Made by a program: the position numbers and the translations under genes
Source: Ixodes scapularis
Taxonomy: Eukaryota > Arthropoda > Arachnida > Ixodida > Ixodidae
Direction of reading: 5' to 3'
NCBI RefSeq assembly: GCF_016920785.2
Contig: NW_024609835.1
Span: 26,733,297-26,797,296, forward strand
DNA: 64,000 bases
In this document: piece by piece, positions 10,327 to 22,393 of the stretch
Numbering within the stretch: position 1 is the first letter of the stretch
How the letters are laid out: each line of letters begins with the position of its first letter
The notes under the pieces: model-generated
The model's database searches: none
The model's input: the letters and a program-made list of their open reading frames with translations, nothing else
What the model was told of the DNA's origin: nothing

Positions 10327-11669
10327 CTCTTCTGCTCTATTATAGACCAACACGCTGTTTACAAACAATTTAGCGTTTGTCCACACTACATGTTCGCAGA
10401 AACCAGATTCCCAACAAGTTAGGCATCAGCACACGCGCCACGCCGATAGCAGCGCCACCACAGCGGCGTGACGTCAGAGCTGCACGTTTATATATAGACG
10501 CTATGTAGCGACTGTGCAAGGGCGCCGCCATGACCGACCTCCAGTTTTTGTATTATTTTAATCCGTTTACTTCGCTTCATTATCACCATAGCAGGCCTGG
10601 TCATTTCCAGTGTAGATTTCATTCTGTCCTCCCCGGCATTGGCCTTTGGTGAGACTCGTCTACGCTTGACTCAGTGGCTCAGCACCTCAGTAAGACTAGA
10701 AAAAGTCAACAATGGCGACTGTAATACTGCGCTTGTACGAAGCGTCTATATATAGAGCGGCTACAATAGATCCTAGAGCTGTAAAACGAACCAGAACAGT
10801 TGGCGCCTGCACGTAGAATGGTGTAACTTTACACCTAACGTGCATTTAGGTGGTGGATTTTGCCTTGCGAAATTTCCAGGCGGAGCTCTCTTCTTCTAAA
10901 AAGTGATACCAACAAATTTTCCAGGGTCAACGGAGAATGTGTTCGCAGAAGACCAAGTCATCGATATGTTTTAACTTGAGGCGCCACTTCCCAAAAGGCG
11001 CAACGAGCAGACAACACATGCTCGATCCGTCTATCGGGAGATGGCGCCAAAAATTACAACCATCGCTAACTCGGTCGTCTGCGAATACGTCCGCCTTCGA
11101 CTCTAACAAGTTTGTTGGTCTCGGTTTTCACAAGGGAGATATGGTTTTGTCTTACAGCGCTAGGATTCCATTGTGAGCTCCCTATATTTCTCCAACTTTC
11201 CCGAAAGAGTTCGACTTCCCCCCCACAAACTTCACCTATACCATTCAGTTATCAAAGTCTTCCTTTCATTTAGGGTAGAATAAAAAAATGGTAGCGCCTA
11301 TTTCTCCGTAAAGTGCTTGTGCGATCCAATCGCTTAGGGGGGTATCTCGGTGAATGACGAGGCTGAATGAATACGCCTCGACCACATGTATGCAGACAGT
11401 TTGTGTACAACTAGTGTGACCGTCATACGAGGAAGACCTCACTGTCTGCGGATTGTTGTATTTAGCGTGACTTGTTGTTAGTTGGTTCGTGGTAAACTTG
11501 TGTACGCAAACACAGCTAGAGGACGAACCTGAAGGAGTGGACAAGCGCTTGCCCACTCCTTCGTGTTTGTCCTCCGTGTTTTCGTACACATGTTTACTCG
11601 GTCTGTTTTGTATGATGTATGAAAAGCGTAAGCGCGGCTTTACAGAAGCACGAGCGCGTTATGGCCTAC

Positions 11670-11789
11670 CTTTGCCGCTCTTGACTTTGAACGTAAGGTT
11701 CTTCCATTCGAGTCTGATGCTCTCGTAGTTCCGACTTCCGTTCACCTTCTCCATGGAGCTGCCATTGGACGCGTGTCCGTTCGCTGACA
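11670..11789 (-). CDS. ABCG transporter, exon 2
   Basis: Forty codons, the first completed from exon 1 (C+TG, leucine). They encode a low-complexity linker SANGHASNGSSMEKVNGSR followed by YESIRLEWKNLTFKVKSGK. The ...IRLEWKNLTFKV... strand is the typical start of an ABCG nucleotide-binding domain. The acceptor is ttttctccag/TGTCAGC and the donor is CAAAG/gtaggc. A run of matching phases on both sides supports it. It lies about 18.4 kb from exon 1 and 1.34 kb from exon 3. The serine/asparagine-rich linker is probably disordered and cytosolic. Confidence 0.88.
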
Positions 11790-11947
11790 CTGGAGAAAAC
11801 AGGAGCAAAATTCAGACATCAAAGATCAACAAGGGAAATTGCCCGAAGTGCGCACATCTGCCTGAGTCAGTTTCACTGCACTTTGGCAGCAGACAGATCT
11901 CAAGCTGTCTAAACATTTAACATCTGATTTGCTTTTGCCAGCCATCG

Positions 11948-12165
11948 CGCTGTTAGCGGCGAGATGTTTCGGTGGCGCCCTCATTTGGTTACCTTTCCTG
12001 ACGTTATTACCTTGTGAGCAACAAGTTCAATTGTTTTTTTAATGAACAGATAGAAGCCTGAAATCATAGCGCTCTCAAAGCAACACTGCCAACGCCGTCA
12101 AAATTAAAGTTCTTACATTCCTCTTATTTCCGTCGATGAGACATCCTTTGCTGACGTCAAAGTCA
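11948..12165 (+). repeat. Dispersed repeat, family C copy 2
   Basis: Homologous to 5592-5830 in the same orientation, with shared ttagcggcgagatg, ggtggcgccctc and tttgctgacgtca blocks. It lies at the start of ABCG intron 1, downstream in transcript terms near exon 2. Confidence 0.6.
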
Positions 12166-12479
12166 GCCCACAGCAACACTTTCTATCGCTCACGTCGCCA
12201 TATCCGATCAGTACTTATGCGTTTAGGAACTTGCAGAGTGCGCGTGAACATAGCCTTAGCTAGCTTGCAATTGCACCGGCTTTCCCGCACGAGACGAGAC
12301 ATGGCGGCGGTCACTCTCCTTGGCTGCAATCGTCTATAGAGGGTATTCACTGGGCGCCATATTTGAGCGGCACTCTTGATGATGTCATATGCAAGGTGCA
12401 AAAGAACTGTGAAAGCTCGCTATCAGCACACGCTCAGTAATCGCGCACACAGCTAAGGCCGCCAGTGAATACTTCGTAT

Positions 12480-13919
12480 ATGCCGCTTGCATGGGATGAT
12501 GATAAACACTAAACCCGGCTCGAAATCTTCGTCGGAATTCATGTCGGTGACATTCGTCTGCTTTCGTCCTACGGCCGTTTTTTTCTCTGGGAAAAAGCGG
12601 TGTTTTCCAGATCGCTTCAAGTTTTTGCGCCGTCATCGACTGCACAGCCATGGTAGTCGGGAACGTAGAGGAGCATCGGCTGGTACCCAGTTTTTATGCA
12701 TACCGTTCTTTATTTGGACTTTAAAACGAGCCTGTGCTCAAGCAGTCGGCTCGTCAGTGACCAAAATGGCTGCGACAGACGCCGCCGAGAGTCTTTGAAG
12801 AGCAAAAAGATGATTGCGTATATTTGTTCTTAGGTTCTGGCGTCGAAGAAGCCAGCTTCTTGCTCCTGCGTTTTAATAACACGTGGGACGACGCTAACGA
12901 AAAATCACATACGTGCATAGAAATAAAAATAAAAAAACGAGAAGCTCCACCGGCATGAACGCGGACAGTATAGCTACCATAGGTACATCAAATTCTATAG
13001 TTTTTTTTGTTTTTTTTTATATGTCGAACACGTTGCTCGGTAGCATGTACAGAAGTGACATCTGATGCAAGGACTCTAAGAAGCACTATACTTTCGCTCC
13101 ACGTGCTGCCAAGCTGAGTTGCGCAAACCACGCTACACGTTCTTGCACGCACATATAAAGATTAAAACAAGTTAGACGTTAGGTGATTAAATGGCGTGTT
13201 TTTCGTCTGCTTTTGCGTTGCAAAACGGGTTCTCTCTTTAAGCGAGATCTTACGCACAACAACCGCTAGCTGGGCGTCGTTTGCCTTGCAAGTAAGCGAA
13301 TGCCTTTAAAAAAGAAAAAAAACTTTTTTATGCATTTATCAGTTACGACTGATCGTAAAAGTGCTTGCTTCGCCAATATGCAAAGTTACACTCGTATATA
13401 ATTCTTTATCGGGGATATTTCACAGCGCCAAAGTTCATTAAAGAACGGATGGCAGTGCTCGAAAACGCATGACAAAAGGAGGAGAACTGGACGCCACTGT
13501 GCGCTAACTTTCATCTGTTTAATCAGATGAAAAGACGAAAATACATACACCGAGCCATCGCGCCACTCTCAGCATAGACGATGTTTCGAACGTGATTTCC
13601 TTATCTGCAGTAAGTTCGCTAAATTCCCAAGCACCACGGAAAATGCTGGGAACGGATACGTACACGCGCTGTGTCCTGGTCGCCTTCGCTGTTTAAAAGA
13701 TTCGATGTAAATCAACAAACTAAAGCGTTGAGGGACACACGTGCCAAGTGCCATTTGTTTTAGATTTTTGCTTCCTGCAGACGCCAGCGCGGGTAGCCCG
13801 TGTACCTACATTCCTGTTATTCGCTTTGATGGTTGGGTAATGAGGAAAAATGTCTATTTCAACAGAAGCTACGCAACACATGCTGCGCCGAATCATGTCG
13901 AAAGTCGAACGCAACCACA
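12480..13919. other. No gene seen (ABCG intron 1)
   Basis: Nothing supportable as a gene. The frames here have no recognisable motif. There are short A- and T-runs near 12925 and 13002-13018. A small inverted pair (gtattcactggc and gccagtgaatac) just before, at about 12340-12474, may be a tiny MITE. Confidence 0.45.
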
Positions 13920-14227
13920 TGCTAAGAAATGTCTGCGCGTCTACTTACCCGCAAAACACTCGAAGAGCCAATCTCTGCGATCTACAAAATCAGCTCAGCG
14001 ATTGATGAGGCGGAACATCTGTTTAGACCTCAAAATTAAGTTTGCGCTGTGGCATTACGCAATGCAAGTATGACGCTTTGCATTACGTAATGCAAAAGCG
14101 CAGACTTCATTTTTAGGTCTGAACGGGTGTTCCGCCTCATCATTCGCTAAGCTGATTTTGTGAATCGCAGATATTGGCTCTTCGAGTGTTTTACGGGTAA
14201 GTAGGAGCTCAGGCATTTCTTTGAGTG
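13920..14227. mobile_element. Fold-back MITE, family D copy 2
   Basis: A full palindromic copy of the 7235-7525 element. Matching blocks include ctgcgcgtctacttaccc, gagccaatctctgcgatc, gcattacgcaatgcaa and the inverse at the right end. The ends have diverged (gctaagaaatg and catttctttgagtgc), so no target duplication can be assigned. Confidence 0.72.
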
Positions 14228-15144
14228 CATGTACTCTCAAATGCAGCACCGGCTGGCCCACCGATAAGCAACGCTTATTGTTGCGGGAATGTGCATTTGT
14301 TATTTTGTAGCAAATGAATTCTGCACAAACGTACACACAGATACACAAGCACCCATAATAAACAGTACGACAGCATGTCGCACAGGAAAACGCGCCATTC
14401 ACCGCTTTCTCTTTAAAAACAGCCAACAGAAAAACCCGTAATTTTTTTCTTTGTCAACATTTTGTTTGGTTATTATTTCTTTTTACACAAGGATGCTAGC
14501 AGAATTTCACGTAGAAGAGCACAAATAGGACATGAGACGCGTTCCCTTCTTTTAGAGGCAACACGTTCGTTTCTGCTGGAACACGTAGAGGGAGCAGATT
14601 GAAAGTAAAAAAATAATAAGGCCCAAAAAGCTGGTTAACCCAAGACCATTAATCCACCTTTACAGCGACGCAGTTCGCTGTGCGTTTTCGAAATAAAAAT
14701 TCCAATGTAAGTACTTCGTGTCTTCTTAGTATCGATCTTCTTCTGCCTGTCTTTGCATATTTTGTTTCAATAGTTTCCCTCGCAATTTTTGAGTGAGCGA
14801 CTTCCAGTGGCCTTCCTAGAGAACATTTCAACGCAATAAACGTGTAAAGTATACAAAACGAGCGTGTTGGTAACAGTATCCAACACAAGGAAGGTCCCCT
14901 TTTTGCTGTTACTTTCCTCATGTTGGCTAAGAAAAGTGTCTTCAGCTTTTCTCCGCCCGACAGGCAACGTCGGTTGCGGCAGAGGAATACGAAATTCATA
15001 GAAGAGGTTGCATGTTTGCCTGTTGGAACCGTGCCATCGGCCGCGCAATAAGCTCATGCGCAAGTTCCCAGACAGAAAGTTAACAACTGGTAAATTTTTA
15101 CCACGGTCTACGATGCATTTACCTTACACAGCGTGTTCTTTCTC
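14228..15144. other. No gene seen (ABCG intron 1)
   Basis: No convincing coding region or repeat edge is visible. Open frames on the minus strand show no known motif and no conserved composition. Confidence 0.45.
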
Positions 15145-16805
15145 CAGGAGTGGGCGACTGAACGATTAACCTTCCGATTAATCAATCAATGCTTTAATCG
15201 CCATCTTTTTTTTTTTAACCGGTTAATCGGTTGGATTGTGACGAAACAAAGCAAAACGAGTTAAAAACATTCGTTATTATATTCCATTAAAATGAGCATG
15301 TTTGAAGATCTTACGTGATGTAAATTTTTTGCTCAAAGTCACTTAATCACGATGGAGCGCAGCGGACCGTAGGAGCCACCCAGCGAACTCAGCACGCGGT
15401 GCACCCCCCGAATTCCTTCTTCTCTCCCGAAGTTCACATGGCACTCGCACGGCATTGGGATGGCTCGAAGCGTCCGCTGTTGGCCATCCAGAGGTGGAAC
15501 GGAGTATATTTGGGCCTCGATCGGTCCCAGAAGGACGGCTTGCTGTGGACGGGCGAAATCAGCAGCTCGTTTTGTGCGCGCGAGAAAACTCCATGGCGTC
15601 CACAGCCTCCACTTCGCGACCTCTTCTCCCAATCGGGCCTATCTTCACGTGACAGCATAAAGTTCGCGCCATCCGTGTTTCCATAGGCCGCGGCCCTCGG
15701 GCAGTCGGAAGGCGGTGCTGCAAATATCTGGCAAGTTGGTCGCATCCCGGAACCCGACGTCTGACGCTCCGGTGCGACGAAAACTCTCGCCTCCGACCGT
15801 CGTTCCGACAGTTCGCATGTCGGAACGGAGAGTTTTGACGCGCATGGTGTCTCGCGCTTTAGCTCGATAATTGACTAGACATCCACGGGGCCAACTTTAG
15901 ACATTCCGCCGATTGAGTTTCTCTTGAAACTAGCGCGAGCACAAAAAGAGAGGACGACGCCTAAATGTCGACAGCCGGGGGCCCGGCGTGGCCTTTCCCC
16001 GGCTCACACCAAACGCCGTCCATATACCCTTGAAGAAAATCGCTGGGCACCCTCCTAAAAATGCAGAGCCCACAGTAGTCGAAACTGCGCGCAGCAACGG
16101 CGGAGGATTTGTCCGAGAGGATAAAAAGCCCAAAATAAGTTACTATTTTTATTTTATTTTTTCGTCCTAATCTACTCGGAAATTCGGGGTAAACAAGTAT
16201 TCACCCCCTTTGCCCTCATCGGCATTTGGTTGGGTCTAGTTGGGTCGAGGACAAATGAGCAACGCTTAATTTAAACTGATAAGTTCCTTGAGAGGAACTT
16301 ATAAGTTTACTTGCTTCAGTATTAGACACTTCCGAGACGTGGAGATGTACGCTAATATGAAGGACAAAATTTAGATAAATGTAACCTAAGCTGCAGGTGC
16401 GAAGTCATGCCACCCACAGAAAGGCGGGAAGATTATATCTCACACGGCCACTTCAACGCCAAGCGAGCGTCTGTTTAGCGCAGCAGCTACTACTGTGAAC
16501 AAGCAAATGAGCTCGTTCCTGCCGGCGGATATCATCGAACTTCTCTGCATCCACCAGTGGAAAAATAAGCGGGAACCTCTTTGGACTCTTCTCAAAAACA
16601 CATCAAAGTTTAACTCTACTTGAAAATATATACAATGCGTCGTTTATCAGTCATACAGTAAAAAAAAATCAGCCAAAGCAAGAAATACAAATGTGTCCTC
16701 TTTTGTATGTTATGTATGTAAATGAGCGAAACCAATTAATCGATTGATCGATCGATTAAAGTGTGCCGATTAATCGGGTTAAATTTTTAATCGAACCCAG
16801 CCCTT
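15145..16805. mobile_element. Possible hAT-like element with diverged inverted ends
   Basis: The left end CAGGAGTGGGCGACTG and the inverse right end (CAAGGGCTGGGTTCGATT) are similar. Both are followed by ccgattaatc and ctttaatcg blocks within 60 bp, so they look like one pair of terminal inverted repeats. CAGG-type termini suggest hAT. I could not find an 8-bp duplication. The interior, GC-rich at 15360-16080, encodes nothing I recognise. Confidence 0.45.
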
Positions 16806-16921
16806 GTGTTTGTTTGAAAGTTGAAGTGGTGTTTCACACCGGCTAGACAGTTTGCTGTGTAGGAACTTCCTACACAGCCGACTGTCCATCGTGCGTGAAA
16901 TAGCACTTGAACTTCAAAACA
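16806..16921. repeat. Short fold-back hairpin
   Basis: A hairpin of about 57-bp arms. tttgaaagttgaagtg pairs with cacttgaacttcaaaa, and the centre gctgtgtaggaacttcctac is self-complementary with no loop. It abuts the element ending at 16805. Confidence 0.65.
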
Positions 16922-17198
16922 AATAGCTTATTCGATTTATTCATATTCGATTTATTTCGTTTCACGAGCAAGGTTATTATGAGAAGTACTACAATCTTAC
17001 TCATTTGCAAATGCCGGACAGCGTCCACACAATTTCCATCTGTGATTCATTTCCCTCTTTCTCGCATACAAAGAGGGCAGACGATTGAGCATTGCAGCTC
17101 TCATGCGTGGTGTGCAAAACATTTCCCGGATGCAGCGATGCATCAGCCTCTCTGCAATGCAAAGGTGCCTGAAACGGGTTTTTGAACGATGTACTTAC

Positions 17199-17355
17199 CG
17201 TCCTTTTGCGTCCATAAAGCGAAACTGGTCCCGAAGTGGCAACAGATTACGTCACAGGAGTCGACTATGTCATGCTGTCGGATGACCCAACCCTGGCGGT
17301 TGGTCGTGTAGAATAGCTGTCGAAAAAGGTTAGCGGACTCAGGGGTCGCTGTCAT
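17199..17355 (-). CDS. Candidate alternative first exon of the ABCG gene
   Basis: An open frame starts at an ATG (17355, context gccgcgATGaca) and runs 52 codons (MTATPESANLFRQLFY... FALWTQKD) to a strong consensus donor, GGACG/gtaagt. It leaves one base, the same phase as ABCG exon 1, so it can splice to exon 2 (G+TG, valine) and keep frame. It lies on the same strand inside intron 1. The frame continues open upstream to about 17490, so it could also be an internal exon or a transposon-derived exon. No domain is recognised. Alternative first exons are known in ABCG genes such as human ABCG1. The evidence here is only phase, donor and position. Confidence 0.3.
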
Positions 17356-18189
17356 CGCGGCGTCCCAACTCGTGTCTGCTTTGGTTTCTGTCAACTGTCT
17401 GGCCACAGAGAGGTCCGCAGCAGAGCAGGCCTCTGCCGCATCAACGTTTGCTTCTGTGACACCGCCAGGATCGCGGCGGTCAGAAACATGACACTGTTAT
17501 GACGTCATCAGGTGGAAATGTAGGGATAAATTTTTTTTAGTGCGCGGTAAACACGCCATCAAAAACGCGCTCCAGTCAAAATAGCCCTACTTTGCCATGC
17601 TGTCAGAGGCTACGAAGTCCCTCGAAAGTCGGACTCAGGGTATGGACACTCTTTTTTCCGTCTTGCAGAAACGCTGCCATGTTGGCCATTCGTCGGTTCT
17701 CGTCACGAGGACTTTGCTTACGCGCCTGTGGCTTGTGAACGCCGCCGTTGTGTTGTGGGCAGCTTCTGACGTAGTATAACACTGGCGACAGACGTTCATA
17801 CACGCGACAGTCGGCATTTTTGATCCGGTGTCGGAAGGACCTGATAATGTCATTTTGCTTCGTCGCTGTTTGACTTTAAAAAGAGACACAAAAGCGGACT
17901 TTCAATTTACCGTTGAACGGACGATATGTTTCTAAGGCATACTACTAGTTATACCAGTAAAGTTAATCATAATATAGCACCCAAGAGTGTGGTGTGAAAT
18001 AATAAAAAACAAAAAAAAACTTTCAAGTCGACTTGAAAGTTGCCAAATTTTATCCGCACCACTGTCTAAGGTCTTACGTTATGAATAATTATCACCAGCT
18101 CGCGTGCACACTCACTGTTTTTGTTTTTTTTTCAGTAAACTTATCCGTCCAAGTTGTGACGCGTAAATAATTGAGTTGTTGATAGACAT

Positions 18190-18598
18190 GAAGTTAGTCA
18201 GTCCCAATGGCCGTCTGGTGTCTCAGCTGTAGGTGACCAATTTAGCCAGTGCGGTACAGCCGCTAGCTCTTTAACGTGCACCACGCAGTAGTGATATACG
18301 ACCGCACGCCGGTACGATGCTCATCCAGATCGAAACGGGCAAAGGTGGGGGCTCGAACCCAGGATCCCGGGGTTCTGCAGCGCGAGCTTTCGCTCCACGC
18401 GCGTCGAGCTGGGTGTGCGCTTCAGCCCACTCGGCCACCGATCTCCCCCACGACCGCACGCCGGTGCGATGATCATTCAGTTCGAAACGGGCAGGGGCGG
18501 GGATTGAACCAAGGATCTTGGGATCTGCAGCGCGAGCTTTCGCTCCACGTGCTCCGAGCTGGTGTGCGCTAGAACGTTCGGCCACCGATCCACCTAGT
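18190..18598 (-). mobile_element. Tandem pair of tRNA-derived SINEs
   Basis: On the minus strand two units each carry a pol III-type internal promoter. A-box-like ggtggccgagtgggc occurs at about 18425-18439 (with a weaker match near 18575-18590), and B-box-like ggttcgagccccc at 18345-18360 and ggttcaatcccc at 18499-18510. Between them lies gcgtggagcgaaagctcgcg. This is the layout of a serine/leucine-type tRNA head. Related single copies lie at 28505-28690, 59237-59473 and 59865-60115. The pattern resembles the Ruka SINE family described from ixodid ticks. The translated frames through it are not proteins. Confidence 0.75.
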
Positions 18599-19470
18599 GG
18601 CGAGTATGTCATACAAGTATGATCGGTAAAGCACGTTGTTCACTTGTTGGCACCAGTGCTAACATATAGATTTAATCTCCCTTTGGCTACAGGTGTCTTT
18701 TCATAAGCTAATGGAAATAGCTATAATGCCAGTATTCCACAAAAAAAAAAATGTCGGTGAAATTAAATATTACAGACAAATTTCAATATTCCCAATGTAC
18801 TTTCTACGCGATTAACTGATTTTCAACTATAACTGCATAACTGCTTCTTAATTTGGGCTTCGCTGCCTCAGTCTACTGAGGCAGCCCTACTAAGTGCTTG
18901 GGAAAGTTACGCAGAAAAAATGGTTCTTCGAGTATTTATATTAGGGTGCCTCAATGTCCCTCTGCTTAGGGCGATGCCACCCTTTGTAGTACCCGATGCC
19001 GACAGCACGCGCTCACGGGTAAAATACAAATAAATCGACGAAAACAAAATGTCCCCATAGCACAGCCAGCGCCACAAACGCGCGCTGGGACACGCTCTTT
19101 CACGCGCTTCCGAACAAAAAATAAAAATAAAAGTGTGGGACAAAATGGCCAGATGTCTCCACCCTAAGAAAAGCGCACATGAAGGCACCCTAATTCATAT
19201 ATTTTACAAGGAATTTTGAGTGCCTAAATTACAAAATTCTGCTAGAACATTTAGGCCCTCGTGAAATTTGTGGCTATAAAAATATTGCCTTGAGCACCCA
19301 ATGAAATACGTCGATACTAATGACAATCCATCCATTATAAAGCCTATTTTTATTGTGTGCCACTGTAGTATATTGGATCGTTTGGTTTGCTGTATGGACG
19401 TGAATGATTTTATGAATTTTGGACAGCGTTCAAAAACTAGTTGCGTTTACCCTAGCCGTGGCGCCGAAGG

Positions 19471-19477
19471 TATGTGT

Positions 19478-19508
<31 letters not shown>

Positions 19509-19512
19509 GGGG
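19471..19512. repeat. GT microsatellite followed by a G homopolymer
   Basis: Tandem tg units (tgtgtgtgtgtgtgtg) pass directly into an uninterrupted run of about 21 G. This is a length-unstable tract and a likely assembly weak point. Confidence 0.9.
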
Positions 19513-21952
19513 AGTAGCGGGGAAGTTACGCCAAAAACAAACTACGACACACAAATGTTGAGAAACGGAATCCCAAAATTACCTAATCCATACGCCAAAA
19601 ACTAAGATTGGGATAAATGTTCTACGTGTGTAAACGCTTCGATCGTAATTATTTCGTCGGTAATCACCAGCTGTGGTTTTTTCCTTCTTATTTTCTATGC
19701 ATCGCCATTGTCAGTCACACTTCAAGATAAAAAGGGTTATTGTGGGGAACATGTCTATAAAAAAATGTGCAAAAGACACAATTTATGTATGTTATCTTTT
19801 CTTTTTCTTATGGATTGATTGTCATCATTAATCTATCAGAACACGGTCTGATTACCATTATCATTATCAAAAAAGGGGTAGTTGGTGCGGAATTATAGTG
19901 ATTGTGTCTCCTTTTTCTTCTGTCCTGTCTTTGTGCGCTGTACGTTTTAATCAGCAATTATATCGAACGCAAAGGCGCAAGCCTTCAGCCCTCACAAGAA
20001 TATTGACCGCACATAGAGTCATGAGGCATACATCTTCTAATACAGTATAGCATTCCGTTCACCCCTAAGCTGATAGTGCGGTGGAGGCAGGGGCAAGTCA
20101 TGCGTTCATTCTTCGACACGAGACTACGCTCCCTGCCCATACCGACGCGCAAAGGGCGAGCGGGGTCAGGTGATCAAAAGGAGATGGTTTAGTGGTCCCC
20201 CGAACGCGTAGATCCCGCTGCACTGTAAGCAAATAGGTCTACGGAGAATAGCTCGGCCTCACGGCTGTCGAACTTTCTATGCATCAACCACTCCGATTTG
20301 TCAATAACAGGCGAGTGATCAATGTAGGATTATTTGACACGAAATGGACAAAGAGAGCGGTGAAGGAATTTTGCTTCCCTTGATGAACTTATCTTTTAAA
20401 TTACTCTTGACAAAACAACACACACGCGCATGCGCACATAAACACACACAGACGCACGCGCGCGCCGAGCGCATACACATACACACACTTCAAAACAATT
20501 CTGAAAATATATCCCCACGTCATCCTAGCCATAAGGGCTTTCCGTTCGAACGCAGCAACTGACGACGCACTCATTGTTCGCCGAACAATTCGCGTAGAGC
20601 GGGGACTTGTTTTTCTCTACGAAAATACCCGACACACATCTCGGTTGTTGTTGTTTTTTGTCCCTTCGAAACACACCGGTAATGAGCTACATTGAGAAGA
20701 AGCACCAGGAAGAAAATCGAAACGGCAACAAATACAGCGTCCTTGATACTATAAGAGAGATAAAGAGCTTCCACATAAATGGCGGATGTTCCGCATGCCG
20801 TCTCTGCTCCTGCGTGTCGTTGTACTTGACAGCACCTGATGCCTGTTTATGGACGCGTAACTCGGGAACGGCGGTAGAATTTGCATCGTCCTTCATAAGG
20901 ATAGAGCGATGAAGAATAGAGAGATAAACTTGAGCCAACTGTACACAGCTCGCCGATTGCTATTGTGGACGACGTGCAACGAGTTTATCGAGCGAGATTC
21001 ATTAGCACCTCATACCACTGGAGCGGTAAATGCGGCAGCTTAAAAAGCCCTTTCACCTTGAGCCTCACGAACTGGTCATGAACACAAGATGGCTGCAAGC
21101 AACCGATACACCAAAAAATTGATCGAGTCAGCAAAACACGTTGTTGGCGTTTGCGCTGCGTAGTCATGGCAATTCGTGTATCCTTCGGCAATGACTCAAA
21201 AGCCATTTCCTTTGAGGTCTCAGTTCCTGGGTGTTTGAGCAAACGCGTAAACACTTGCCCCCACTAAATATTATGATTAGTGTAGTACTGCAGGGTTCAT
21301 TATTGTGTGAAAATTTTTTACGTCCTCATATCTCTCCGAAGTTTTTCCGTAGATCGCATTATTTCTGGGAGCGATCGTATAAAAAAGGAACTTGCTATAC
21401 CCCCAGGGTCAACTATTTCGTGCTACAATGCCAAAACTGCCTTGTACCTTCCACGGTGCTGTACGTAATATTTTCTAAAACTATTTAAATGGCTTGCTCT
21501 GGCACCTCATTCACAAGCACTGGAGCACTGCGAAATCTACGCTAGCCTCCACAACGTTACACAAAATAGTTGACACCGATCTTGTTGTCGTACCCCTGAG
21601 TTCAACTGAACTGTATAAGAGTTGAGTCGTGACTTACATAAGTATTTATGTGCAGCATCCCCTACGCAACTACGCACACGAGAAGGATTACTCCGGAAGT
21701 GTTTTACTGGCGCCAGTGCACATTCAAATGAAGAGGTAATCACAGCTATCCTCACGTGCTTCTGCGCTTCGAAGCATTACGTATAACTTGTGAGATCCCT
21801 AGCGACAGGAAAACTTGCCAAGAGGAATAAACCTTCATTTTCTGTTCCCACTGCTAGCGAACGCTCTAGAGTCTAGACTATGGCGGAATCATTTTTATTT
21901 GCAGATATCTTCTTAATTTCTTTTCGGGATGATGAGCCTTTAAATGCCCATG

Positions 21953-22015
21953 CACATCATCATCATCATCATCATCATGATGCTACTACTACTGCTACTG
22001 ATATTATTATTATTA
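21953..22015. repeat. CAT/ATT trinucleotide repeats
   Basis: A run of cat triplets (catcatcatcatcatcat) is followed by tac and att triplets. It would encode a histidine run in one frame, but no gene context supports translation. Confidence 0.9.
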
Positions 22016-22393
22016 AAATATCTTCATTTCGCTTGAGCATTCATATTTATCGTGTTTGTTTTCCAACACAGTCCACGGATTCATGCCAGACGCGTTGACT
22101 TTGCGTACGAAGCGCCAAGCGAAAAAGTTGAGTTGATCACATCTCTCTAGGAATTTTCAACTTATTCTAGTATCTCTGGAGGCACTCTTTCAGCACAAAG
22201 GGCAACAAAAACGGCTGCGACATTTTAAAGTCCACGTACGCTTGAACTGAAAAATACGAGAGTAGAAATTTTTTCAACAGCACAAGAAATTTGAAGATAA
22301 AAACACGACGCAAACATATTTCATTTGTGCCCATAAATGTGAGGATATTCCTTCAAAACCTTTGTACGGCCATTTCAGATTGCTTTTTACCTT

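Larger units (their letters stand above)
18600..22390. other. No gene seen; microsatellites (ABCG intron 1)
   Basis: About 3.8 kb of intronic sequence without supported genes. It contains a GT run then G run at 19471-19512, a CA/CG-rich tract at 20418-20487, and ATC/CAT plus ATT triplets at 21953-22015. Frames here have no recognisable domains. Confidence 0.5.

Noticed and set aside
17603..17889. THAP-like zinc finger on the minus strand (MPTVACMNVCRQC...)
   Set aside because: The cysteine spacing and missing downstream histidine and proline residues do not fit a THAP domain.
18271..18612. Open frames of the SVAEWAEAHTQLDARGAKARAA type
   Set aside because: They are translations of the tRNA-derived SINE and recur wherever the SINE occurs.
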